Of a DNA stretch of 64,000 nucleotides, positions 16,434-25,543 are shown piece by piece. Within the stretch, counting starts at the first letter, position 1, and every line of letters starts with the position of its first letter. Both the position numbers and the translations under genes were made by a program. This DNA comes from Vicinamibacterales bacterium (GTDB lineage Bacteria; Acidobacteriota; Vicinamibacteria; Vicinamibacterales; UBA2999), in NCBI GenBank assembly GCA_041659285.1, contig JBAZYO010000002.1, positions 434,001 to 498,000 on the forward strand, written 5' to 3'. Under the pieces are notes generated by a model that saw nothing but the letters and a program-made list of their open reading frames with translations, had not been told where the DNA came from and searched no databases.

Positions 16434-17528
16434 GTGACCCCCCTTCGCCGCCTCGCGATCACCGCCATCCTGGTGGCGGTCGCGGTCGCGAGCCCGGCCG
16501 GGCACGAAGCGGAGCGGACGCGCGTCGTCCTCACCTTCCTGGCGGATGGCCGCTTCGTGCTCGACGTCGCCAACGATCCGCTGTGGATGCTGATGCGGCT
16601 CGAGACGTTCGCCGGCGGCACCGTGCCCGCGAATCCCACGCCGGCGCAACGCGACACGCGCCTCGCCGAGCTCGGCTCCGTCTTCGCGGACCGCATCGTC
16701 TTGTTCGTGGACGGGCGCGAGGTCCGGGCCGAGTCGGTTGCGTACGTGCCGCCGCCGGCATCGCCGGCCGATTCACTCGCGACGTTCACCCTGACGGGAC
16801 ACATGCCGCGCGGCGCCTCGAACCTGCGCTGGCTGTACGGCATCGTCGCCGACCCCTACCCGCTGGAGATTCGCCAGGCCGACGGCTCCAGCACCATCGA
16901 GTGGATCCACGGCACCAACTGGAGCGGCACCATCGACCTCACGCGGAGCTTCCCGCGGCTGACGCGGTGGGAGATCGCGCGGCAGTACCTCGCGCTCGGC
17001 TACACGCACATCCTGCCGAAGGGGCTCGACCACATCCTGTTCGTACTGGGCATCTTCCTGCTCAGCCCGCGGGTAAAGACGATGCTGCTGCAGGTGACGG
17101 CCTTCACCGTCGCGCACTCGATCACGCTGGGCCTGTCCATCTACGGCATCGTCTCGCTGCCGTCGCGCGTCGTCGAGCCGCTGATCGCGTTGTCGATCGC
17201 GTACGTGGCGATCGAGAACCTGCTGACGCGCGAGCTGAAGCCGTGGCGCCTGGCGTTGGTGTTCATGTTCGGGTTGCTGCACGGGCTGGGGTTCGCGGGC
17301 GTGCTGCGAGAACTCGGCCTGCCGCGTGACGAGTTCCTCACGGGACTGCTGACGTTCAATCTCGGCGTGGAGGGCGGACAGCTGACCGTGATCGCGATGG
17401 CGTGGGTGGTGGTGGCGCCGTTGGTGACACGAGGCTGGTACCGCCAGCGTGTGGTGATACCAGCCTCGTTAGTGATTGCCGCGATCGGGATCTACTGGAC
17501 GATCACGCGGGTGGTGTGGTCCGCCTAA
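16434..17528 (+). CDS. HupE/UreJ-type membrane protein
   Basis: About 364 residues. The N-terminal half is extracytoplasmic after a signal segment (LRRLAITAILVAVAVASPAG). The C-terminal half is a HupE/UreJ_2 domain of about six membrane segments (GYTHILPKGLDHILFVLGIF, TAFTVAHSITLGL, GLLHGLGFAGVL). Members are proposed nickel/cobalt transporters or unknown secondary transporters. The start is uncertain between ATG 16410, ATG 16422 and GTG 16434. I use GTG because a TATGAT box at 16421-16426 ends 7 nt before it, as in other apparently leaderless genes here. Confidence 0.8.
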   Translation: MTPLRRLAITAILVAVAVASPAGHEAERTRVVLTFLADGRFVLDVANDPLWMLMRLETFAGGTVPANPTPAQRDTRLAELGSVFADRIVLFVDGREVRAESVAYVPPPASPADSLATFTLTGHMPRGASNLRWLYGIVADPYPLEIRQADGSSTIEWIHGTNWSGTIDLTRSFPRLTRWEIARQYLALGYTHILPKGLDHILFVLGIFLLSPRVKTMLLQVTAFTVAHSITLGLSIYGIVSLPSRVVEPLIALSIAYVAIENLLTRELKPWRLALVFMFGLLHGLGFAGVLRELGLPRDEFLTGLLTFNLGVEGGQLTVIAMAWVVVAPLVTRGWYRQRVVIPASLVIAAIGIYWTITRVVWSA

Positions 17529-17551
17529 AGGCGGACGCCACGTTGCCGCCG

Positions 17552-17594
17552 AGGGGTCAGACCCCTCGCCATCACCCGCTCGGGGTCGGACCCC
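17552..17594. repeat. Double GGGGTCrGACCCC palindrome
   Basis: AGGGGTCAGACCCCT at 17552-17566 and GGGGTCGGACCCC at 17582-17594, separated by 15 nt. The same two-palindrome layout occurs inside a gene at 26637-26686. The right end overlaps the stop codon of the NHL gene that ends at 17594. Confidence 0.75.
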
Positions 17595-18673
17595 TACGGC
17601 ACGAACTTCTGGATCCGCTGGCCGTAAGTGTCGGCGGCGTAGACCGCGCCCTTCGAGTCGACGACGATGCCGTGCACCCAGTCGAACTCGCCGGGGCCGA
17701 GGCCCTGCTTGCCCCACGTAGCCACGACCTTGCCATCCTTCAGCGACAGCTTGTGGACGCGCTCCAGCGCGTGGTCGGCGATGAACGCGAACCCGTCGTC
17801 ACCCTTGCGCGAAATTGCGATGTCCCACGGGTTCCAGCCCTCGACCTTGATCTCGCGCAGGTAGGTCAGGTTCTTGTCGAACACCTGCAGGCGATGGCCC
17901 TCGCGGTCGATGATGTAGAGGTTCTCCTGTGCATCGACGGCGAGCTTGTGCGGCAGCACCCATTCGCCGGGACCGTTGCCCTTGTCGGCCGGGCCGCCGG
18001 CGCCCTTGGCCACCTGCTTGATGAACTTGCCGGTCTTGTCGAACAACACCACGCGGTTGTTGCCGTAGCCGTCGGTGACCACGATGTTGCCGTTCTTGAG
18101 GACGGCGATGCCGGAGGGCAGATCGAAATGCGTGGCGTCGTTGCCCTTCTCACCGGTCGTGCCCAGTTGCAGCAGGAACTTGTCCAGCTTCGGGCTGAGC
18201 TTGACGATGCGATGCGCATCGCGCTCGATCATGTAGACGTTGCCTTCCCAATCCACCGCGCCCGAGTGCTGCCAGTTGGGATTGAGCTTCTTGCCGTTGA
18301 TCTCCTGGTCGCCACCGACCATCACGACGTTGCCGGCGGTGTCGAACACCATGATCGGCTTGGCGCCGCGGTTGAACACGTAGATGCGATCCTGCGTGTC
18401 AATGGCCACGCCGGAAATGCCCGGCTGGTTGGTGGGACCGGCCGGGTTGGGCGCGGCGGCACCGGCGGGCCGGCCCATCGCGCGGCGCGCGGCCGCTTGC
18501 GCGTCGCGCTCGGCCGGCGGCGGCGGCGCGTCCTTCAAGCCAAAGAAGTCGCCAGACGGCAGCTTCGGCCAGTTCGGCACGATCTTGTAGCCGCCATCAC
18601 CTTGCGCGAACGCGCCCGACGAGGTGAGCATGAGCGCGGCGGCGAGGGTCGAAGAGACGAGGATCTTTCGCAT
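17594..18673 (-). CDS. Exported NHL-repeat beta-propeller, peptidyl-hydroxyglycine lyase-like (copy 1)
   Basis: 359 residues from ATG 18673 with a signal peptide (MRKILVSSTLAAALMLTSSG...). It contains repeated NHL blades (GISGVAIDTQDRIYVFNRG, LPSGIAVLKNGNIVVTDGYG, LPHKLAVDAQENLYIIDREG, WVHGIVVDSKGAVYAADTYG). The family is annotated near the lyase half of animal peptidylglycine alpha-amidating enzymes, but many bacterial members are simply six-bladed propellers of unknown role. The stop codon lies at the edge of a palindromic repeat. A copper monooxygenase-like gene of the PHM type is about 2 kb away. It is a paralogue of 35977-37050. Confidence 0.85.
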   Translation of the reverse strand: MRKILVSSTLAAALMLTSSGAFAQGDGGYKIVPNWPKLPSGDFFGLKDAPPPPAERDAQAAARRAMGRPAGAAAPNPAGPTNQPGISGVAIDTQDRIYVFNRGAKPIMVFDTAGNVVMVGGDQEINGKKLNPNWQHSGAVDWEGNVYMIERDAHRIVKLSPKLDKFLLQLGTTGEKGNDATHFDLPSGIAVLKNGNIVVTDGYGNNRVVLFDKTGKFIKQVAKGAGGPADKGNGPGEWVLPHKLAVDAQENLYIIDREGHRLQVFDKNLTYLREIKVEGWNPWDIAISRKGDDGFAFIADHALERVHKLSLKDGKVVATWGKQGLGPGEFDWVHGIVVDSKGAVYAADTYGQRIQKFVP

Positions 18674-18728
18674 GCGTTTCTGCCTTTGCCTTTTGCCTTC
18701 TGGCTTTCGGTGAGAGAGGATACACCAC

Positions 18729-19316
18729 ATGACACGACACTGGACCCTGGCCCTGCTCGCGATCGCGCTGGCGTCGGTCGCCCTTGATGCGCAACAAGTC
18801 CCCAAGGGCCAGATGCCGACGCTCGGCCGGCCCACCGAGAGCGGCGACCAGGTCCCGCTCCTGGATTTCGACGCCTACTTCCTCGGCAAGTGGACCTTCG
18901 AGTGGTCGATGCCGGAGACCGCGCTCGGCCCCGCCGGCGACTACACCGGCACCACGGTCTACACCAAGATCGATGGCCGCTTCTACGAAGCGGTGACCGA
19001 AGGCCAGGGCCCGGCGGGCCCGTTCACGGTGCGCGAAGTGATCGCCTACCACCGCGAAAACAAGGTGGTGGCGCGACAGGTCACGGATTCACGCGGGCAC
19101 GGCCGGATGGAGTTTGGTCCGGTGGGCGGGGACCTGGGCGGGATCTACAACTTGATCTACGAGAGCATGCCGTTCACGTATGGCGGCAAGACCATCCGCC
19201 TGAAGAACACGTTGCGGCTGATGTCGCCGCTCGGCTACCGCGTGGCCAGCAGCATTTCAGTGGATGGGGGTCCTTTCACCAACCTCGGTAACCCGTGGTG
19301 GCGAAAGAACCCCTAG
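18729..19316 (+). CDS. Exported DUF1579-like protein of unknown function
   Basis: 195 residues with a signal peptide (1-22). The mature part begins with a lipocalin-like strand pattern (LGKWTFEWSMPE, GDYTGTTVYTKIDGRFYEAV) and ends GNPWWRKNP. This resembles DUF1579/heme-binding-barrel type proteins, but I could not confirm the family. The gene is divergent from the NHL gene (55-bp gap) and convergent with the cytochrome c gene (4-bp gap), so it is probably monocistronic. Confidence 0.6.
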   Translation: MTRHWTLALLAIALASVALDAQQVPKGQMPTLGRPTESGDQVPLLDFDAYFLGKWTFEWSMPETALGPAGDYTGTTVYTKIDGRFYEAVTEGQGPAGPFTVREVIAYHRENKVVARQVTDSRGHGRMEFGPVGGDLGGIYNLIYESMPFTYGGKTIRLKNTLRLMSPLGYRVASSISVDGGPFTNLGNPWWRKNP

Positions 19317-19320
19317 CCCC

Positions 19321-19761
19321 TTACTTCTTCATCTCGATCTTGATCAGCTTGAGGACTTCGGTCTTGCCCTCGAGCTCGGTCTTCCCGGCCGGGTACTTGT
19401 TGTAGTTGAGGATGTGCGCGACGATGTCGGCCTTCAGGGCCGGCGTCACCGTGCTGGGCCCGCTCGGCGGCATCGAAATACGGATGCGTTCGAAAAGGTC
19501 GCCCACCGACAACTCGTTCCAGTTTCCGGCGAAGTCGCCACCCGAGAGCGCGGGAGCAAACCCGTCGCCGGCGAGGTCGTTGCCGTGGCACTCGGAGCAC
19601 GCGGTCTTGTACTCCGCCGCGCCGCGCGCTGCCTGTTCCGCGGTGAACACGCCGTCCCACACGGTGCGGCCCGCCGGTTCCTGCGCCACCCGAGCCGACG
19701 ACTGCATCACGCCGACCGTCCAAATTGCCGCCACTGCCACAAATGCGATGCGAAGCTTCAT
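19321..19761 (-). CDS. Exported c-type cytochrome
   Basis: 146 residues with a signal peptide (1-23). The heme site is CSECH (C55, C58, H59) and a later Met in RISMPPSGP is a likely axial ligand. It starts 12 nt after the PQQ dehydrogenase stop, so it is probably that enzyme's electron acceptor. TACAAT at 19768-19773 lies 6 nt before the ATG and overlaps the end of the upstream gene. This would allow an additional leaderless transcript. Confidence 0.85.
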   Translation of the reverse strand: MKLRIAFVAVAAIWTVGVMQSSARVAQEPAGRTVWDGVFTAEQAARGAAEYKTACSECHGNDLAGDGFAPALSGGDFAGNWNELSVGDLFERIRISMPPSGPSTVTPALKADIVAHILNYNKYPAGKTELEGKTEVLKLIKIEMKK

Positions 19762-19773
19762 ACCGGCATTGTA

Positions 19774-21879
19774 TCAGGGCAGGCGGAAGGCAATGTACTC
19801 ACCTGAGTAGTTGCCACCGCTCACGGCCACGACGATGTATTGCCTGCCGTCAAGCATGTAGGTCATCGGTGAGCCGCTCTGCTGAGCCGGCAGGTAGACC
19901 GCGCCTACCTGGGCGCCGGTCTTCTTGTCGTAGGCGCGCAGCATGGCGCCACGCGGCCGCCCGGGCGCCGACGTGACCTGCGGATCACCGAGCACGACCA
20001 GCGTGCGCGTGATCACCAGGCCGACGGCGCCGTTCTGCCCGGTCTTGGGGATGTCCAGGCCCTTGAGCAGCGGGTGATTGCGGACCACGTCGGGCGTGTC
20101 GCCGTGCGGCACCTGCCACATCAGGTCGCCCTTGTTCAGATCGATGGCGGCCAGCACGCCGTACGGCGGCTTCACGACCGGCAGGCCCTGGACGTTCAGC
20201 GCCGGCGGCGGCGGCAGTGCGGCGGCGCCCGCCGCCGCGGCCGGTTCGGCCGCGCGCGGGGCGTCCGCGGCGCTGCCAAAGCCGGGGCCTTCACGCAGCG
20301 AGAACTGCGCGCCCTTGACGCCGGCGAGGTAGCGGATGTCGGAGTAGCCCGGAGGCCCCTCGACCAGCGAACCGGCCGTCACGCCCGAGTTACTCGCGGG
20401 CAGGTAGGCGACCTTGGTTTCCGGATCGAGTCCGGCGCCGGGCCAGTTGGTGCCGCCGCCGGTGTTGCCGATGTTCAGCGCGCCGAGCAGGCCGTTGACG
20501 TCGCCGAGGATGTAGGGCACGTACGGCGACTGATCGGTGCGGTAGCGCTTGAGCAGCGTCAGGCCCTCGGCGCGCAACGCCGGCGTGTAGTCGATCACAT
20601 CGTCGGGGATCTTGACGAAGGTGCGGGCGTAGGCCGGCGGCTTGCTCGGGATGGGCTGCGTCTTCGCCGACTTCTCGCCGGGCGCGTCGCTCTGTGGGAC
20701 CGCCGTCTCCGGCATCGGCCAGATCGGCTTGCCCGACACGCGATCGAACATGTAGAGCCAGCCCTGCTTGCTGGGCACGGCCACGGCCTTGATCGGCTTG
20801 CCGTCGACGGTGACGTCCACCAGCAGCGGCGCCGACGACATGTCGTGATCCCAGATGCCGTGGTGAATGAACTGGAAGTGCCACTTGCGGGCGCCGGTCT
20901 TCAGATCCACCGCGACGAGACTCTCCGCGAACAGGTTGTCGCCCGGGCGGTGACCGCCGTAGAAGTCGGACGACGGCGTCTCGACGGGGAGGTAGACCGT
21001 GCCGAGTTCTTCATCAACGGTGATCTGCGCCCACACGCCGGTGTTGCCGTTGTTGGCCCACGACTCGTTCTCCCAGGTGTCGCCGCCGACTTCACCGGGC
21101 TTGGCGATGGTGTTGAACGTCCACAGCACCTTGCCGGAGCGCGCGTCATAGGCGCGAACCATGCCCTTGGTGTTGTTGTGGGTCTTGACGGTCATGCCCT
21201 CCTTGAACGACGAGCCGACAATCACCATGTCGCGAATGATCGTGGGCGTGGAGTGCAACCCGATCTCACCGGTCTCGAGATCGATCTGCTGGCCGCGCCC
21301 ATAGACGGCGCCGACCTTCATGTCAACGATGCCGTCGCGGCCAAAGCTGGGGATGGGCTGCCCGGTCTTGGCGTTGAGCGCGACCAGCCGATAGCCGGTG
21401 GTCACGTAGATGATGCGATCGTCGCCCTTGTTGTCGGTCCAGTACGACACGCCGCGGCCCGACAGCTGGCGCGGGGCGCCGCCGGCGCGCATGCCTTCGC
21501 GGATGCCGTTGAACACCCACAGCTGCTCGCCGGTGCGGGCGTCGAGCGCGATCACGGCGCGGCGCGAACCGCCGGTCGTGTAGATCACGCCCTTCACCAT
21601 CAACGGCGTGCCTTCGAGCTTGTACTCGGGGCGCGAGCCGAGATTGTCGGTCTTGAACCGCCACGCCACCTCGAGCGAGTTGAAGTTGGCGGCGTTGATC
21701 TGATCGAGGGGAGAAAAGCGCGTGCCCCTGACATCGCCGGTGTAATACGGCCACTCGCCTTTCGTGGTGCCGTCGGCGAGGTTGACGGTGCCGGCCTGAC
21801 CCGAAAGGCCGACATTCAGTGCTGCGATGCCGGCCACCAGGACGATGGCCGCCAAGCTTACCCGTGCGATACGTGACAT
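19774..21879 (-). CDS. PQQ-dependent dehydrogenase (glucose/quinate-type quinoprotein)
   Basis: 701 residues: a signal peptide or anchor (8-30) and then an eight-bladed quinoprotein propeller. Typical blades include WPYYTGDVRGTRFSPLDQIN, WRFKTDNLG, VIALDARTGEQLWVFNG, HHGIWDHDMSSAPLLVDV and AIDLNKGDLMWQVPHG. The family oxidises sugars or alcohols in the periplasm and passes electrons to quinone or cytochrome c. An Ala/Pro-rich loop (about 548-572) is extra. A TATAAT box at 21903-21908 and an AAAGGGGG ribosome-binding site precede the gene, so it can be transcribed separately from the ROK gene 25 nt upstream. The exact substrate cannot be read from sequence. Confidence 0.9.
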   Translation of the reverse strand: MSRIARVSLAAIVLVAGIAALNVGLSGQAGTVNLADGTTKGEWPYYTGDVRGTRFSPLDQINAANFNSLEVAWRFKTDNLGSRPEYKLEGTPLMVKGVIYTTGGSRRAVIALDARTGEQLWVFNGIREGMRAGGAPRQLSGRGVSYWTDNKGDDRIIYVTTGYRLVALNAKTGQPIPSFGRDGIVDMKVGAVYGRGQQIDLETGEIGLHSTPTIIRDMVIVGSSFKEGMTVKTHNNTKGMVRAYDARSGKVLWTFNTIAKPGEVGGDTWENESWANNGNTGVWAQITVDEELGTVYLPVETPSSDFYGGHRPGDNLFAESLVAVDLKTGARKWHFQFIHHGIWDHDMSSAPLLVDVTVDGKPIKAVAVPSKQGWLYMFDRVSGKPIWPMPETAVPQSDAPGEKSAKTQPIPSKPPAYARTFVKIPDDVIDYTPALRAEGLTLLKRYRTDQSPYVPYILGDVNGLLGALNIGNTGGGTNWPGAGLDPETKVAYLPASNSGVTAGSLVEGPPGYSDIRYLAGVKGAQFSLREGPGFGSAADAPRAAEPAAAAGAAALPPPPALNVQGLPVVKPPYGVLAAIDLNKGDLMWQVPHGDTPDVVRNHPLLKGLDIPKTGQNGAVGLVITRTLVVLGDPQVTSAPGRPRGAMLRAYDKKTGAQVGAVYLPAQQSGSPMTYMLDGRQYIVVAVSGGNYSGEYIAFRLP

Positions 21880-21903
21880 AACGTTCCCCCTTTGACGGCC
21901 GGA

Positions 21904-22854
21904 TTATAGTCCCGCGGGCTCCCAAAGCCACGCCGCGCCGCGCACCCCGCTGGCGTCGCCGTGGGCGGCGCGGGCCAGGCGCGTGGTGACGCGGTCGGAA
22001 AAGACGTAGGCCGGCCACAGCGCCGGCACGCGCGTGTAGAGCCGTTCGATGTTCGACAGCCCGCCGCCCAACACGATCACGTCGGGATCGAGCAAGTTGA
22101 TGACGCTGGCCACCGCGCGCGCGAAGCGGTCTTCGTAGCGCGACAGCGCCGCCTCGGCCCGGGGCTCGCCTTGCGCCGCGCGGCGCGCCACCTCCTCGGC
22201 GGTGACCGCCTCTCCAGGGATGATTGGGGTCAGGCCACGAAAAACGCCCTCGCCGCCGGCGGCGGCGTAATCGCGGCTCAACGCCGGCCCGCACAGGAAC
22301 GTCTCGATGCAGCCGAACCGCCCGCAGTAGCACGCCGGCCCCGGGCGCTCATCGTCTCGCGGGGCGGGCAGCGGGTTGTGCCCCCATTCGCCGGCAATCG
22401 CGTTCGCACCCACCACGACGCGGCCGTTCACGACGATGCCGCCGCCCGTGCCGGTGCCGATGATCACGCCGAACACGACGCCGGCGCCCGCGCCGGCGCC
22501 ATCGGTCGCCTCCGACAGCGCGAAGCAGTTGGCGTCGTTGGCCAGGCGCACCGGCCGATCGAGCGCGTGTGACAGGTCCTCGGCGAGGGGCCGCCCGATC
22601 AACCACGTGGAGTTGGCGTTCTTGAGGAGGCCGGTTGCCGGTGACACGGCGCCGGGAATGCCGACCCCGACGGTGCCGCGTGCGTTGGTGTCGTGCTCGA
22701 GCGATTCGACCAGGCCCGCCACCGCGCGCACCGAGTCGTCGTAGTCGCCCCGCGGCGCGGGGATACGGCGCCGCTGCAGCGCGCGGCCGTCGGCGGCCAG
22801 GGCAATGCCTTCGATCTTGGTGCCGCCGAGATCGATGCCGATGCGCATGGGCAA
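21904..22854 (-). CDS. ROK-family sugar kinase (fructokinase-like)
   Basis: 316 residues. It has an N-terminal phosphate-binding motif (GIDLGGTKIEG), a middle ROK core (GVIIGTGTGGGIVVNG), a zinc-binding stretch (GHNPLP ... PACYCGRFGCIETFLCGPAL) and a C-terminal DPDVIVLGGGLSNIERLY. It resembles Mak/fructokinase-type enzymes phosphorylating hexoses in the cytoplasm. About 13 residues (EGVFRGLTPIIPG) between YAAAG and VTAEEVARRA are encoded by half of a GGGGTCAGGCC repeat and have no place in the family. The gene sits between a TPR-like protein gene and a PQQ dehydrogenase, which suggests carbohydrate use. Confidence 0.9.
   Translation of the reverse strand: MPMRIGIDLGGTKIEGIALAADGRALQRRRIPAPRGDYDDSVRAVAGLVESLEHDTNARGTVGVGIPGAVSPATGLLKNANSTWLIGRPLAEDLSHALDRPVRLANDANCFALSEATDGAGAGAGVVFGVIIGTGTGGGIVVNGRVVVGANAIAGEWGHNPLPAPRDDERPGPACYCGRFGCIETFLCGPALSRDYAAAGGEGVFRGLTPIIPGEAVTAEEVARRAAQGEPRAEAALSRYEDRFARAVASVINLLDPDVIVLGGGLSNIERLYTRVPALWPAYVFSDRVTTRLARAAHGDASGVRGAAWLWEPAGL
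22217..22262. repeat. Half palindromic element (gggatgattggggtcaggcc) inside the ROK gene
   Basis: The sequence gatgattggggtcaggcc followed by acgaaaaacgccctcgcc matches the left half of the hairpin elements at 12465 and 15893, including the gcgaaaa/cgaaaa core start. It lies in frame and encodes GVFRGLTPIIP. No right half with ctgacccc follows, so it is a truncated copy. Confidence 0.7.
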
Positions 22855-22863
22855 GGATACTTG

Positions 22864-23628
22864 CTACTGCACGCGCGAGATGCCCTGCAGGTCGCCGATC
22901 GCAGAAGCCAGCGCCTGGCGCTGCTCCTTCGGCGCCAGGTCGCGCGCCGCCCACAGCACCTTCCCCGCGGTCTCCCAATCGCGGCCCAGGAGCGCGGCGG
23001 ATGCCGACCCGACCAGCGCGCGCGGGTGCTTCGGATCAGCCTGCAGCACCATCGCGAAAATCGTCCTGGCCAGGCTCGGCTGCAGCGCCAGGAGCGCCAT
23101 CTCACCGGCGGCCACGCGCGTCGCCGCCGGCACATCGGGACCCAGCGCCACGGTGAGCGCCTGCGCCGCTTCGTCCTTCTTGCCGGCGGCCAACAAGTCG
23201 GCGGCAATCTTCAACATCGGATGCTCGCTGGCGGGTGACGCCCACAGCGGCAGCTGCCACGTCAGCGAGTTGCCGACGGCGCTGACCTGCTGACGTTGCG
23301 AAAACTTCACGGGCAGCACGATCACCGCCGGCAGCATGTCCGGCGCGCTGGTGGAAAACAGCCACAACCCAGCCTCGATGCCGGCCATGCTCCATTCGCC
23401 CTTGTCGGTGGAGGTGATGCGGTGTTCCTTCTGTCCCGCAAACGGCTCACCGCGGAACCCGCTCAACACGTCGGCGCGAATGGTGGCCTGGTTCAGCGGC
23501 ACGCCGGCGTCCGTGCGGATGGAGCCCTTGAGGCGATGGGCCATCTGCGCGTGAAGAACCGGGCTGACGATCAGTGCGGCGACCACCGCCGCGGCGAGCA
23601 CTCGACGGCTCCGCTGCAAGACGACCAT
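22864..23628 (-). CDS. Exported protein with carboxypeptidase-regulatory-like and TPR-like parts
   Basis: 254 residues with a signal peptide (about 8-28). Residues 32-115 look like a carboxypeptidase-regulatory/Ig-like domain (LKGSIRTDAGVPLNQATIRAD ... GEWSMAGIEAGLWLFS). Residues 135-250 look like TPR helices (LLAAGKKDEAAQALTVALG, ALVGSASAALLGRDWETAGK). A GGAGGAG ribosome-binding site precedes the ATG. It is 9 nt upstream of the ROK gene in the same direction. No function is known. Confidence 0.65.
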   Translation of the reverse strand: MVVLQRSRRVLAAAVVAALIVSPVLHAQMAHRLKGSIRTDAGVPLNQATIRADVLSGFRGEPFAGQKEHRITSTDKGEWSMAGIEAGLWLFSTSAPDMLPAVIVLPVKFSQRQQVSAVGNSLTWQLPLWASPASEHPMLKIAADLLAAGKKDEAAQALTVALGPDVPAATRVAAGEMALLALQPSLARTIFAMVLQADPKHPRALVGSASAALLGRDWETAGKVLWAARDLAPKEQRQALASAIGDLQGISRVQ

Positions 23629-23739
23629 GGCTCCTCCGCGGCAATACTAATGCGGCTTCACCGTGGCGGTTGCGCAGATTCGGGCCGACCGCGCGGCGCC
23701 GAATGTCGCTTCCTTCGCGGCCCTCGAGGTTGCCTGGTA

Positions 23740-25458
23740 TCACGGCTGGGCCTTGTAGCCAGGCCCGCGAATGGGCTGGCCGGGCCGTTCGGCCGTGATC
23801 CTGCCGTCCGACACCACGGCCTTGCCGTTCACCAGCACATGGGAGATGCCCGTCGAGTAGTGGTTCGGGTCCACGAACGTGGCAACGTCGCGAATGGTGG
23901 CGGGATCGAAAATGGTGACGTCGGCCTTCATGCCGGGGCGCAGCAGGCCGCGGTCGGTGATGCCGACGCGCGCGGCCGGGCGCGAGGTGAAGCGGCGCAC
24001 CGCGTCTTCCAGGGTGATCAGCTTCTCGTCGCGCACGTATTTGCCGAGCACGCGCGGGAACGATCCCCAGGCTCGCGGATGGGACTTCGATTCCGAGAAC
24101 GGCCCGTCTTCGGCCCTCGCGCCCGAGTCGGTGCCGATCGCGACCAGCGGATTCGCAATCGCCAGCCGGACATCGTCTTCGCGCATGATCGAGATGATCA
24201 CGGAGGTCTCGGCGCGGTCGGCAATCACGAGATCCATCGCCGCGTCGCGCGGATCCTTGCCCATGGCCTTGCCGATCTCAATCAGGTTCTTGCCTTCCCA
24301 TTGGCGCAGCGCCGGGTCGAGCACCGTGGACACCATGACGCCGGCGCCGCCGCCGGAACCGTACCACTGGTTTTCCCAATCCCTGGCCGCCGGGTCGTCC
24401 ATGTCGCGCTTGATGCGATCGCGCAGGGTGGGATCCTTCAGGCGCTGGAGCATGGTGTCGAGCCCGCCTTCGCGCACCCACAGCGGCAGGCACGCGTCGA
24501 GTCCGTTCGAGGCGCGGTCGTAGGGGTACATGTTGGCGGTGACGTCGAGCCCGCGGGCGCGGGCCGCCTCGAAGTGCTTCAACACCTCGGGCATGCGGCC
24601 CCAGTTCGCCTTGTAGGCGGTCTTGAGGTGCCACACCTCGGCGGGAATGTTGGCGCGTTCGGCCACCGCAAACACTTCATCCAGCGACGGGATGATCTGG
24701 CCTGACTCCGAGCGTTGATGCGAAATGTAGATGCCGCCATGCTTGCGCGCGGCCTTCGCCAGCTCCACGATCTCGTCGGTGGAGGCAAACCGGTCCGGCA
24801 CGTACTGCAGCGAGGTGCTGACGCCGAGCGCGCCCTGCTCCATCGCCTGCTCGACCAGCTGCTGCATTTCCGCGAGCTCGGCGGCCGAGGCCGCGCGCTG
24901 GCTGTCGCCCACCACGTAGGCGCGCAGGCGCCCGGCGCCGACGAAGGTGCCGAGATTGATGGCCGGCCGATTTTTCTCGAGACGGGCGAAGTAGTCGCCC
25001 AGGGTGCGGAAGTCGAGCACCACCTTGAAGCGGTCGTACTGCGCTTTCACGGCGGCGGCCAGGCGATCGTTGACCGGCGCGATCGACGTGCCTTCGCCGG
25101 TGATCTCGGTGGTGATGCCCTGCGTGATCTTGCTGGCGGCGCGGGGGTCCACCAGCACGTTGAATTCCGACTGCCCGAGCATGTCGATGAAGCCGGGCGC
25201 GACGACCAGGTTGGTGGCGTCGATGCGGGTGGCGGCCTTGCGACCCGCCAGCTGGCCGATCGCCGTGATGCGATCGCCGGTGATGCCGAGGTCGCCCCGG
25301 CACCACGGCGAGCCGGTGCCGTCAACGATGCGCCCGCCGGTGATGAGCACGTCAAAGTCGGCGCTGGTCGCGGGCGTGGCGGCGGGTGCCGGTGGCGTTG
25401 TCGTCTGACACGCGCTGAGCACTCCGGCTACGCACGCGATGAGAAATGACCGCTTCAT
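23740..25458 (-). CDS. D-aminoacylase-like amidohydrolase, lipoprotein
   Basis: 572 residues from ATG 25458, preceded 6 nt by AGGAGG; an ATG two codons earlier touches that site. A lipoprotein signal ends in LSAC. The amidohydrolase core matches N-acyl-D-amino-acid deacylases (VLITGGRIVDGTGSPWCRGD, YISHQRSE, VWHLKTAYKANWGR, AIGTDSGA). Two His and one Asp metal ligands are present. The usual HxH after GFID is replaced by MLGQ, and the usual bridging Cys position reads TGEGTS, so only one metal site seems intact. The family cleaves N-acyl groups from D-amino acids; the substrate here is uncertain. The gap 23629-23739 shows nothing else. Confidence 0.85.
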   Translation of the reverse strand: MKRSFLIACVAGVLSACQTTTPPAPAATPATSADFDVLITGGRIVDGTGSPWCRGDLGITGDRITAIGQLAGRKAATRIDATNLVVAPGFIDMLGQSEFNVLVDPRAASKITQGITTEITGEGTSIAPVNDRLAAAVKAQYDRFKVVLDFRTLGDYFARLEKNRPAINLGTFVGAGRLRAYVVGDSQRAASAAELAEMQQLVEQAMEQGALGVSTSLQYVPDRFASTDEIVELAKAARKHGGIYISHQRSESGQIIPSLDEVFAVAERANIPAEVWHLKTAYKANWGRMPEVLKHFEAARARGLDVTANMYPYDRASNGLDACLPLWVREGGLDTMLQRLKDPTLRDRIKRDMDDPAARDWENQWYGSGGGAGVMVSTVLDPALRQWEGKNLIEIGKAMGKDPRDAAMDLVIADRAETSVIISIMREDDVRLAIANPLVAIGTDSGARAEDGPFSESKSHPRAWGSFPRVLGKYVRDEKLITLEDAVRRFTSRPAARVGITDRGLLRPGMKADVTIFDPATIRDVATFVDPNHYSTGISHVLVNGKAVVSDGRITAERPGQPIRGPGYKAQP

Positions 25459-25543
25459 GCACATCCTCCTGGTCGCGCCGAAGCTCCCGAGCCGGTCAAG
25501 AGCGAAGGCGGACGGACAGGATCCTATGTAGAATCACTGACGG

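Noticed and set aside
20074..21876. A plus-strand open frame of 600 codons
   Set aside because: It mirrors the PQQ dehydrogenase on the other strand and shows no domain of its own.
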